From: Deltaproteobacteria bacterium
GTDB lineage: Bacteria > Desulfobacterota > Dissulfuribacteria > Dissulfuribacterales > QOAL01
Assembly: GCA_026996955.1 (NCBI GenBank)
Contig: JALWJV010000149.1
Location: 1 to 5,329 of the forward strand
Reading direction: 5' to 3'
DNA: 5,329 nt
Below are positions 1-5,329 of the stretch, one piece after another. Each line of letters opens with the position of its first letter. Position 1 is the stretch's first letter. Under the pieces are notes generated by a model that had not been told where the DNA came from, ran no database searches, and worked only from the letters and a program-made list of their open reading frames with translations. Position numbers and translations under genes: made by a program.

Positions 1-1268
1 CTTTCAAGCAGGTGGCACAGAAACTCATCAACACGGTTTATGTCAAGCTGCGGATTGTCCTCATGGGCAGTTATCAGCAGGTATTTGGCAAGGGAGCACT
101 GCCCGAATCCAAGTACTGCGTTTGCAGTGGTTAGAAGCTCCATTGGTACCCGCTTCCTGTAAGGTACATAGCGCTCACTTCCTATTGCAAGCAGAAGTGG
201 GTGCACACCTGCTGCATCAACCGCGTGCATGGCGTGGAGGCCAGGTATCTCAACCGGCACCATGGGGGCGGTAATTTCATGGATGAGTTTGCCGAATACA
301 GTATCTTCCTGTGGTGGCCTGCCCACTGCGGTAAATGGCCAGATGGCATCCTTACGGTGCCATACCCTTTCTATCTTCAGATAGGGAAAGTCATGCACAA
401 GGCTGTAGTAGCCCAGGTGGTCCCCGAAAGGCCCTTCGGGGCGGGTTTTCTCCGGGTCCACTGTTCCGGTTATGCAGAAATCAGCCTCTGTGGAGATGCA
501 GAATCCGTCTCTGTACGTGTATCTGAACCTGCGCCTTCCGAGCATGCCGGCAAACATCAGTTCTGACAGGCCCTCTGGGAGGGGCATTACTGCTGCCACG
601 GTGTGAGCAGGAGGGCCTCCTACAAATACGCTTACCCGTAAAGGTCTGCCTGTTTCAAGGGCCTTTGCGTGATGTACTCCAATTCCACGGTGTATCTGGT
701 AATGAAGCCCGGCCTCTGCGTCCGGTTTGTAGTTATTGCCGGAGATCTGTATCCTGTACATCCCCAGGTTTGAGTGTAGTACACCGGGATTTTCCGGGTC
801 CTCGGAATAGACCTGGGGAAGTGTGATGAATGCTCCGCCGTCATCAGGCCAGCCCTTTATCTGTGGAAGGTCTGAAAGCTGGCAGTTTCCATGAAGTACA
901 GGGCCGCTCCGCACACTTTTGGGAAGTGCGCACAGGGCAGTTTGCGCAGCTCCAGGCAGTTTTGCAATGCTGCCCGGTGTTTTTAGCTCTCCCATGCCAT
1001 TTGCCTTCATGCGGATGATTGTCTGTACGTGGCGAAGAGAATCCCTGAAAATGAAACGGCATCGTTCCATGGTGCCGAAGAGGTTGCACACTGCCTGAAA
1101 GCTGCAGCCCTTTACATTTTCAAAGAGAATTGCAGGTGCCTTGGCTGCATATGCCCTGCGTTGTATCTCTGCCATTTCAAGGTCCGGAGAGACTTCCTCC
1201 CTGACCCGTACAAGATGACCGTGTTTTTCAAGGTCTTGAAGGCATGTTTTAAGGTCTGGATATCCCAT
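1..1268 (-). CDS. UbiD-family prenyl-FMN-dependent decarboxylase, C-terminus beyond the left edge
   Basis: The minus strand reads open for 422 codons from ATG 1268 through position 3 and runs off the window without a stop. The family decarboxylates aromatic or quinone precursors, such as 4-hydroxybenzoate derivatives or menaquinone intermediates, using prenylated FMN made by UbiX. Landmarks: an N-terminal DLKTCLQDLEKHGHLVRV block (residues 5-22), LFENVKG (48-54), NLGMYRIQ (167-174), HYQIHRGIG (189-197), LSELMFAG (234-241), PEGPFGDHLGYYS (277-289) and HAMHAVDAAGVHPLL (345-359). By analogy with fungal Fdc1, N167, H193 and E236 would be metal/cofactor ligands, and R172, E278 and D283 the catalytic Arg-Glu-Glu/Asp set. 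The five-residue spacing of E278 and D283 fits. Family length (about 430 to over 600 residues) implies a missing tail, longer if this is the long menaquinone-type subgroup. ATG 1268 matches the usual family N-terminus; ATG 1304 would add 12 residues. Neither has a clear Shine-Dalgarno. The exact substrate is not decidable here. Confidence 0.93.
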   Translation of the reverse strand, partial: MGYPDLKTCLQDLEKHGHLVRVREEVSPDLEMAEIQRRAYAAKAPAILFENVKGCSFQAVCNLFGTMERCRFIFRDSLRHVQTIIRMKANGMGELKTPGSIAKLPGAAQTALCALPKSVRSGPVLHGNCQLSDLPQIKGWPDDGGAFITLPQVYSEDPENPGVLHSNLGMYRIQISGNNYKPDAEAGLHYQIHRGIGVHHAKALETGRPLRVSVFVGGPPAHTVAAVMPLPEGLSELMFAGMLGRRRFRYTYRDGFCISTEADFCITGTVDPEKTRPEGPFGDHLGYYSLVHDFPYLKIERVWHRKDAIWPFTAVGRPPQEDTVFGKLIHEITAPMVPVEIPGLHAMHAVDAAGVHPLLLAIGSERYVPYRKRVPMELLTTANAVLGFGQCSLAKYLLITAHEDNPQLDINRVDEFLCHLLE

Positions 1269-1356
1269 GTCTGTGTCTTGTAAATCATTTGCGCCATGCA
1301 ACATGGCAAGGCGCTGAGGTGGTGATTTTTCGTAACTGTTCAGCGTACTAATGAAA

Positions 1357-1362
1357 ATTATG
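1357..1362 (-). promoter_or_regulatory. Possible -10 box for the UbiD-family gene
   Basis: The minus strand reads CATAAT, five of six matches to TATAAT, 53 bases upstream of ATG 1304. It lies just outside the edge of the palindromic element. With a 17-base spacer the -35 hexamer would fall inside the element, where no good match to TTGACA is seen. This is a weak match in AT-rich DNA and is offered only as a candidate. Confidence 0.2.
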
Positions 1363-1366
1363 GTTC

Positions 1367-1541
1367 GTAAATGGTCTTGCTTTTCCGTTCCGGTGAACAA
1401 TTTCTTGTTTTTCTAAGGCTTGCTCCGTCAAAATCGCGAAACTCGCTCGTACCTCGCTCAGACAGACGCGATTTTGTGGCTACGCTTCGCCAAGAAAAAC
1501 TACGAAATTTTTCAAAGTCACTCCAAAACAAGACCATTTAC
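1367..1541. repeat. 175-bp imperfect palindrome with terminal inverted repeats, MITE/REP-like
   Basis: The ends are perfect 13-bp inverted repeats: GTAAATGGTCTTG at 1367-1379 and its complement at 1529-1541. Further complementary blocks share nearly the same centre (about 1453-1454): GTTTTTCT at 1407-1414 with AGAAAAAC at 1493-1500, and AAAATCGCG at 1430-1438 with CGCGATTTT at 1467-1475. AATTTC at about 1399-1404 with GAAATT at 1504-1509 adds an outer block. The DNA could therefore fold into one long, interrupted cruciform or RNA hairpin. It encodes no convincing protein and holds no transposase, which suits a non-autonomous miniature element or a dispersed palindromic repeat. No clear target-site duplication was seen. 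It occupies most of the gap between the UbiD-family gene and the Tim44-like gene and may affect expression of either. Naming it a MITE is inference; the inverted symmetry is directly visible. Confidence 0.72.
1442..1463. repeat. Two 11-bp tandem units at the centre of the palindrome
   Basis: CTCGCTCGTAC (1442-1452) is followed directly by CTCGCTCAGAC (1453-1463), with 9 of 11 positions identical. The pair fills the space between the AAAATCGCG and CGCGATTTT stem arms. The apex of the palindrome is therefore a direct repeat and not a further inverted repeat. Confidence 0.55.
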
Positions 1542-1572
1542 TACGGTGAATAGATACGATTTTTCTTTGTGT

Positions 1573-1640
1573 TTGACTCACCAGATATTCATTATTAGTG
1601 TAAATGCTGGTTGTAAAAAAATGGTATCAAAACATATTAC
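1573..1640 (+). promoter_or_regulatory. Candidate promoter region of the Tim44-like gene
   Basis: Two weak hexamer pairs are visible in the AT-rich leader. TTGACT (1573-1578) is followed after 17 bases by TAGTGT (1596-1601), a good -35 with a poor -10. TTGTAA (1611-1616) is followed after 18 bases by TATTAC (1635-1640). Either would start transcription between the palindrome and ATG 1664. Neither is strong enough to choose, so the interval is given as a region. Confidence 0.3.
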
Positions 1641-1653
1641 TAAATTTTAACAT

Positions 1654-1660
1654 AGGTAGA
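1654..1660 (+). promoter_or_regulatory. Ribosome binding site that sets the start at 1664
   Basis: AGGTAGA ends three bases before ATG 1664, which puts its AGGT core at normal spacing from that codon. The in-frame ATG at 1604, 20 codons earlier, has no such site. It would also place an unlikely polar and aromatic stretch ahead of the signal sequence. Confidence 0.6.
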
Positions 1661-1663
1661 AAT

Positions 1664-2566
1664 ATGACTTATTCAAAACTGTTTGCTGTACTTTCAGTTA
1701 TCCTGTTCTCTGTATCCATGCTCACCTTTTACGCGGATTCAACAGCAGACGCCAGGGCACGTTCCGGCGGCCGCTCCTTCGGAAGGAGCAGCACCTTCAG
1801 GCCGGCACCGAGGCGTCAGCCAAGCCGAAGCTCCGCCACTTCAACCCGGAGTTCCAGGGGCAGCTTTATGCGCGGCCTTGGCGGTGGGCTTCTTGGAGGC
1901 TTTCTTGGCTCCATGCTTTTTGGAAGCCTTTTCCATCCTGGCGGGGGTATCGGCGGTACAGGTATAGGGCTTTTACAGATACTAATAATAGGCGGTATCG
2001 GTTATTTTCTCTATAAAAAATTTATGGCTCCCAGGAAGTATGGTGGAGGCAGTGCCGGAGGCGAGCCTTTCAGGTCAGGTACAGATGTTGGCAGTACAGG
2101 GGAGACATTTGACGCCCCACCTCCTGGAGGAGGCACAATATACAGCAGTGAAAGCTCATCCCTTGCCATTGATGAGAATGAGATCAAGGAGATTGCCCAG
2201 GATATATTTTTTAAGGTTCAGGCAGCATGGATGAGGAGGGATCTGAGCCTCGTTCAGGACCTCCTTGGGCCTGAGCTCCTCCAGCAGTATCAGGCGGATT
2301 TCCAGGATATGAAGGCAAGAGGAATTATCAATCGCCTTGAAAATATTGCTGTTCGAAACGTTGAAATCATCGAAAGCGGGAAAGAATCAGGTTATGAGTA
2401 TGTGAAGATAAGGTTTACAGCCAATCTGCTTGATTACACTGTGGATGAAGCCACTGGCCGTGTCATAGAGGGAAGTGACCAGGAGCCGGTAAAATTCCAG
2501 GAGGTTTGGACCCTTGCCCGTACAGAGGGAGACAGCCAGTGGAGGCTGTACGGTATCGAGCAGTGA
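1664..2566 (+). CDS. Tim44-like domain protein, exported or inner-membrane anchored
   Basis: A 300-residue protein. Residues 5-24 are a hydrophobic signal or anchor segment, followed by STADARARSGGRSFGR (26-41), the Arg/Gly/Ser-rich junction typical of bacterial Tim44-like proteins; cleavage after A30 is possible. Residues 31-68 are basic and Ser/Arg-rich. Residues 70-91 are a Gly-rich hydrophobic stretch, and 100-117 form a likely transmembrane helix followed by KKF. A Gly/Ser/Pro-rich linker (127-165) leads to the Tim44-like domain (about 170-300). That domain opens with a helix around AAWMRRDLSLVQDLL (187-201) and ends with QEVWTLAR (279-286) and QWRLYGIEQ. In mitochondria Tim44 links the protein import motor to the membrane. 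The bacterial relatives are poorly characterised and are often described as putative lipid-binding or transport proteins. The gene stands alone on its strand and ends in a strong terminator. The family call is firm; the role is not known. Confidence 0.85.
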   Translation: MTYSKLFAVLSVILFSVSMLTFYADSTADARARSGGRSFGRSSTFRPAPRRQPSRSSATSTRSSRGSFMRGLGGGLLGGFLGSMLFGSLFHPGGGIGGTGIGLLQILIIGGIGYFLYKKFMAPRKYGGGSAGGEPFRSGTDVGSTGETFDAPPPGGGTIYSSESSSLAIDENEIKEIAQDIFFKVQAAWMRRDLSLVQDLLGPELLQQYQADFQDMKARGIINRLENIAVRNVEIIESGKESGYEYVKIRFTANLLDYTVDEATGRVIEGSDQEPVKFQEVWTLARTEGDSQWRLYGIEQ

Positions 2567-2596
2567 AACTCAGCGATTCTTTGTCAGGGTAATAAT

Positions 2597-2636
2597 GCGT
2601 GGGCCAGGGAGTGAATCTGCCTGGCCCGCTTTTTTT
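2597..2636 (+). terminator. Rho-independent terminator of the Tim44-like gene
   Basis: GGGCCAGG (2601-2608) pairs perfectly with CCTGGCCC (2620-2627) around an 11-base loop. The stem extends by one U-G and one G-C pair (2600/2628 and 2599/2629). Seven T follow at 2630-2636. The hairpin lies about 30 bases after the stop at 2566. Read on the minus strand the same hairpin is followed by ACGCATTATTACC, not a U-tract, so it is a poor intrinsic terminator for the opposing genes. Confidence 0.88.
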
Positions 2637-3282
2637 AATCGTCTGATTCTCCTTCCCCATTCTCATCAGAGTAGTCGTCGTCCAAATCCAGGCGTAAATA
2701 TTTGGCACCGGAATTGTCATCCTCCTCCTGGTCAGGGGAGTCAACGCTTTCTGGAAAATAAGGACCTTCATCTTCGTCTTCGTCGTACTCATCCGCGTCG
2801 TCTGAGTCATCGTAAATATAGGAACCCAGATCATTCAGCATTTTTAAGACAGATTCCTGCTGGTCCTTGTCAAGAGTTGAAAAGTCATCGTCATCTTCAA
2901 GGTCTGTCAGGCATTCAACCGCCCTGTTTACATCTTCGGCTCTTCCGTCATCCCTGGTTGCCTTTTCATAGAGCCACAGGCATTTTTCATACTCCTTTTC
3001 TATGGCTGGCGTTTTGTCGGTTTCCTCCTCCTCGTCGTCAGGCCATTCGGTGTCAACAGATCCATAAGGAGTTTTTAACCATTTATCTTTATACGGCTTT
3101 TCCTTCTCCGGTTTCTTTTCAAGCTCCTTCTGGATACTTTCAGGAATGTTGACCGGGCCAAGTACGTCAGGGACACCAGTATTCTTCTTGTGAGAGCTGT
3201 CTCCTGCCCATGAAAGGGCTGGCGGCAGGAGCAGAATCAGCAGCAACGCCATGCATGGGCAGGGAATTTTCTGGGGTTTCAT
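2635..3282 (-). CDS. Exported, highly acidic hypothetical protein
   Basis: A 215-residue protein of no family I recognise. It starts with a clear Sec signal peptide: basic MKPQK, hydrophobic core at about 11-20, and probable cleavage after A26 (ALSWA then GDSS). No lipobox is placed correctly for a lipoprotein, although Cys occurs at 8 and 10. Residues 48-70 are Lys/Glu-rich. Residues 82-89 are an acidic run. A helical-looking segment (about 93-152) has two of the few mature Cys, C101 and C124, and could be one or two TPR-like helical hairpins. From 127 to the end, 39 of 89 residues are Asp or Glu and only four are Lys or Arg. GGAG lies seven to eight bases before ATG. The gene follows the 652-residue gene by 31 bases and is probably co-transcribed with it. 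Calcium or cation binding, or pairing with a basic partner, is possible but is inference. Confidence 0.82.
   Translation of the reverse strand: MKPQKIPCPCMALLLILLLPPALSWAGDSSHKKNTGVPDVLGPVNIPESIQKELEKKPEKEKPYKDKWLKTPYGSVDTEWPDDEEEETDKTPAIEKEYEKCLWLYEKATRDDGRAEDVNRAVECLTDLEDDDDFSTLDKDQQESVLKMLNDLGSYIYDDSDDADEYDEDEDEGPYFPESVDSPDQEEDDNSGAKYLRLDLDDDYSDENGEGESDD
2767..2811 (-). repeat. Low-complexity GAN-codon tract encoding an Asp/Glu run
   Basis: This in-frame stretch encodes residues 158-172 of the acidic protein, 12 of 15 being Asp or Glu, from nearly uninterrupted GAC, GAT, GAA and GAG codons. Such triplet-like tracts can change length by slippage without breaking the frame. Confidence 0.5.
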
Positions 3283-3313
3283 GTAATGTCTCCATTGTGT
3301 TCAGAAAATGGGT

Positions 3314-5272
3314 TCAGTTCATACCCAGTGCATCGAGAATTGAGCCTCCCGGTGCGCAGTAGATATAATTACCCTCTACCCTTTTCCATTTTTTCTCTGC
3401 CATCTTGCCCATCTTCTTGTGGTAATAAATCAGGCGGTACATAATATCATCGGTTCCCTTGTCAGGATAAACAGTAACACCTGCCACAGGTTCACCCTTT
3501 GCCACCGAGAGGGCGATGGCACCGCGATCCGTCTTCCTGCTTCCAAACTGGCTGTAGCTCAGTTCCACTGCCACCCTTGCAAAGCCCATCTGCCCCAGTT
3601 CATCAAGGTCTGCCTCAGCCTCGATATAAACCGGTCTGACAGGTGCCTGAAGGGTTATGCCCTGGCTTTCGCCATCAAGCCAGCGGGGATGGGCAGGATA
3701 AAGATGTCCCCCTCTGAGGCTCCACTGGACGGCATACTTGTATCCCCACTCCTTACCCATTGGAGCGTAGGTAATGGTGGCAGTCTGTCCGTTTTTTTCA
3801 ATGTATTTACGGTCAATGGTCTTTTCCTGGGGATGATTTGCCTTTAATGGCAGCACCTGCACCGCAGCATAGTTCACCATGTCCTTGAAGATGTCATAGG
3901 TCTCGCCATCGATTACTATGTTGATGGTGCGCCTTGTGAAAAACGGGTCATCCAGTTTGATTTCAGCCACAAGTTTCGGGTTGTTTTTGAGCTTTTTGTA
4001 CCAGGTTGAGAGATTACCGCTGAGTCTAAGGACTGAATAGCGGGCGCCAATCTGTTTCAGGTTGATGGTGTAATGCTTTTTAACCTTTTTCTCGGAACGG
4101 CTTGTCTTCTTGTAACGGTAATGGGCATATTTCTTTGCCTCCTTGCGTCTTGCTGATTCTGCACTTTCCTTATCCTCATTATCAGAGCCAGGCATTTCAC
4201 TGTCTATCTGTTCCTCGCCTATCTGGGACATAAGGGTGGTGAATTTGTCCATGATGAGCTGCACCATGCCGGTTATAACAGCGTTTTTGTCTGCCTGGGG
4301 CACTGCCTCATCAAAAAATATCTCTGCAACACCTGACTCGGTCATTAGATCGAGCATCTGGGATGCCTCTGATTCCTTGAGGCTCTCCCTGGTGCTCCTG
4401 TGAAACAGGTTATACCATTTGGGATCCCAGCGTGTCTGGTAACTCTTGTCCCGGCGGTGTACATACGCATCATAAAGTTCCCTGTACCGGTCAAAGTTAA
4501 TTGTTGCCCTTACCCTGTAGGGAGGAAGCCGGGTGATGTATTTCAGAGCAAACTCAACAGTAACGTCTGATGCCGGCATGGTCATGCTCTTTTCAAGGAG
4601 GGTGGCGGCATAGGCGTTAAGCCTTGCAGCAACTGATACCTCCTCGCCGGCAAGTACAGGGGCTGAACCGGAATGCACCAGAGTAGGCGTAAACTCCTTG
4701 TCCTTGAGAACTGCAGACACTATGGCAAAACTGTTTCCGTCACCGGTTGGCTCCAAGGGGAGGGAGCCCAGGAATTCAGCCTTTTTGTCCCGTTTTTTCA
4801 TGAGCTTGCACGCCTCTTTCCGCTGCTCCTCTGTAAGCCCGTACTTTACAGCAAAGTCAATGATGGCGCCGTCAAGGCCGCCCTCGGCCTTTGACTTGTC
4901 GGTGACAAATTTTATCATGGAAAAACGGGGTGTTCCGTCAGGATGGGTGGCAAGCCTGGGGGCTGCTGGCATGTAGTAGTAGCGGTGGGATTTGCGGGAC
5001 GGGCTGTCCGTTGCCTGGGGGAAGAAGTGAACCACTGTGCCGTCTGAAAGTGTTACGTTCTCCACCCTGCCATATTGTACGCCTGAAAGGTAGTGTCCTC
5101 CTCGTTTCCATAGATTCTGTGCCTTTTTAGACGGTATGCGCATGAGAGGGAGGGCAGGGGTGAGTTTTTTGATGCCCGGTGTGAATTTGGGGGTGTTTTT
5201 GGCTTCTGCTGGTGACATGCTGCTGATGCAGAAGACAAGAAGAATGCACAGGATTTTGAAAAAATATTTCAT
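3314..5272 (-). CDS. Large exported protein of unknown function, first gene of the pair
   Basis: A 652-residue protein I do not recognise as a named family. A Sec signal peptide is clear: MKYFFK, a hydrophobic core at 7-18, and probable cleavage after A24 (SPAEA then KNT). The mature part alternates hydrophobic and polar residues in a beta-rich way. Distinct blocks are YYYMPAAPRLATHPDGTPRF (98-117), VEFALKYITRLPPYRVRATI (239-258), a Trp/Tyr-rich stretch (267-290), AEIFFDEAVPQ (316-326) and EADLDELGQMGFARVAVELS (553-572). A charged insert divides it: acidic at about 352-372, then very basic at about 375-399. Only two Cys remain in the mature chain, C155 and C639. The C-terminus (GMN) lacks the terminal aromatic typical of outer-membrane barrels, so a soluble periplasmic or surface protein is more likely. 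GGGAGG stands seven bases before ATG, a strong translation start. The acidic gene follows after 31 bases. Confidence 0.85.
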   Translation of the reverse strand: MKYFFKILCILLVFCISSMSPAEAKNTPKFTPGIKKLTPALPLMRIPSKKAQNLWKRGGHYLSGVQYGRVENVTLSDGTVVHFFPQATDSPSRKSHRYYYMPAAPRLATHPDGTPRFSMIKFVTDKSKAEGGLDGAIIDFAVKYGLTEEQRKEACKLMKKRDKKAEFLGSLPLEPTGDGNSFAIVSAVLKDKEFTPTLVHSGSAPVLAGEEVSVAARLNAYAATLLEKSMTMPASDVTVEFALKYITRLPPYRVRATINFDRYRELYDAYVHRRDKSYQTRWDPKWYNLFHRSTRESLKESEASQMLDLMTESGVAEIFFDEAVPQADKNAVITGMVQLIMDKFTTLMSQIGEEQIDSEMPGSDNEDKESAESARRKEAKKYAHYRYKKTSRSEKKVKKHYTINLKQIGARYSVLRLSGNLSTWYKKLKNNPKLVAEIKLDDPFFTRRTINIVIDGETYDIFKDMVNYAAVQVLPLKANHPQEKTIDRKYIEKNGQTATITYAPMGKEWGYKYAVQWSLRGGHLYPAHPRWLDGESQGITLQAPVRPVYIEAEADLDELGQMGFARVAVELSYSQFGSRKTDRGAIALSVAKGEPVAGVTVYPDKGTDDIMYRLIYYHKKMGKMAEKKWKRVEGNYIYCAPGGSILDALGMN

Positions 5273-5281
5273 TTTGTTTCC

Positions 5282-5287
5282 TCCCTT
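5282..5287 (-). promoter_or_regulatory. Strong Shine-Dalgarno for the 652-residue protein
   Basis: The minus strand reads AAGGGAGGAAACAAAATG. The near-consensus purine block sits at good spacing from the ATG whose first base is 5272. It confirms the start and suggests efficient translation. Confidence 0.7.
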
Positions 5288-5296
5288 ATATTTGAT

Positions 5297-5313
5297 GGAC
5301 TCGTAAAAAGTCC
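5297..5313. repeat. Short inverted repeat in the leader of the exported pair
   Basis: GGACT (5297-5301) and AGTCC (5309-5313) form a five-base stem around CGTAAAA. It lies between a possible -10 box and the ribosome binding site. The stem is short, so it could be a weak leader hairpin, an operator half-site or the end of a larger repeat cut by the window edge. Confidence 0.4.
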
Positions 5314-5318
5314 TTAAA

Positions 5319-5324
5319 ATTATC
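5319..5324 (-). promoter_or_regulatory. Possible -10 box for the exported pair
   Basis: The minus strand reads GATAAT, five of six matches to TATAAT, 46 bases upstream of ATG 5272. The matching -35 would lie beyond the right edge, so the promoter cannot be confirmed here. Confidence 0.28.
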
Positions 5325-5329
5325 TATCT

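Noticed and set aside
1..1268. Possible pseudogene, because the UbiD-family gene has no stop in the window.
   Set aside because: Codon-by-codon reading shows no internal stop or frame change. The stop is simply beyond the left edge.
201..1309. Several frames of 60-120 codons on both strands.
   Set aside because: All lie within the continuous UbiD-family reading frame, whose conserved motifs run end to end without a frameshift.
1371..1650. Two overlapping small open frames on the plus strand across the palindrome.
   Set aside because: Their products mirror repeat sequence and AT-rich leader, with no ribosome binding site or domain-like features.
1604..1663. Upstream in-frame ATG that would extend the Tim44-like protein by 20 residues.
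   Set aside because: No Shine-Dalgarno is present, and the extra residues would sit ahead of a normal signal sequence. ATG 1664 has AGGTAGA in place.
1269..1663. CRISPR array or tRNA in the gene-free gap.
   Set aside because: There are no regularly spaced direct repeats with unique spacers, and no cloverleaf with a T-arm consensus. The structure is one inverted repeat.
2514..3152. Open frame of 212 codons on the plus strand, antisense to the acidic gene.
   Set aside because: It starts inside the end of the Tim44-like gene, crosses its terminator, has no ribosome binding site and gives a Pro/His/Arg/Ser-rich product expected from the complement of GAN-rich codons. The minus-strand frame has a signal peptide and a good start.
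2635..3282. Lipoprotein signal suggested by Cys 8 and Cys 10 near the N-terminus.
   Set aside because: These Cys lie before the hydrophobic core, not after it, so they do not form a lipobox. The ALSWA-G site fits ordinary signal peptidase cleavage.
3419..5238. Several short frames on both strands within the 652-codon gene.
   Set aside because: They are shadows of the long frame, which has a signal peptide, a strong ribosome binding site and consistent composition.

Overview
The window looks like an ordinary chromosomal stretch from a mid-GC, anaerobic or facultative Gram-negative bacterium. A Desulfobacterota-type organism (sulfate reducer or relative) is the best guess. That guess rests on the style of the UbiD-type decarboxylase, the Tim44-like exported protein and two Sec-exported proteins of unknown family, not on any marker gene. 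No RNA gene, CRISPR array, transposase or phage gene was seen.

Layout. (1) Positions 1-1268, minus strand: a UbiD-family prenyl-FMN-dependent decarboxylase that reads without interruption through the left edge, so its C-terminus is missing. (2) Positions 1269-1663: a gene-free gap of about 395 bases, dominated by a 175-bp imperfect palindrome (1367-1541). It has 13-bp perfect terminal inverted repeats and looks like a MITE or REP-type element. A short AT-rich promoter region for the next gene follows it. (3) Positions 1664-2566, plus strand: a membrane-anchored or exported Tim44-like domain protein ending in a strong intrinsic terminator. (4) Positions 2635-5272, minus strand: two genes 31 bases apart that read as one transcription unit. 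The first encodes a 652-residue exported protein, the second a 215-residue exported and extremely acidic protein. They converge on the Tim44-like gene, and the stop codon of the acidic gene sits inside the T-tract of the opposing terminator.

The UbiD gene and the Tim44-like gene diverge from the gap holding the palindrome. The decarboxylase probably serves quinone (menaquinone or ubiquinone-like) biosynthesis or aromatic acid decarboxylation. The least explained part is the exported pair at 2635-5272. I do not recognise either protein as a named family. Their shared transcription, shared export and opposite charge features make them the best candidate here for an undescribed two-component envelope system, but no function can be assigned from sequence alone.
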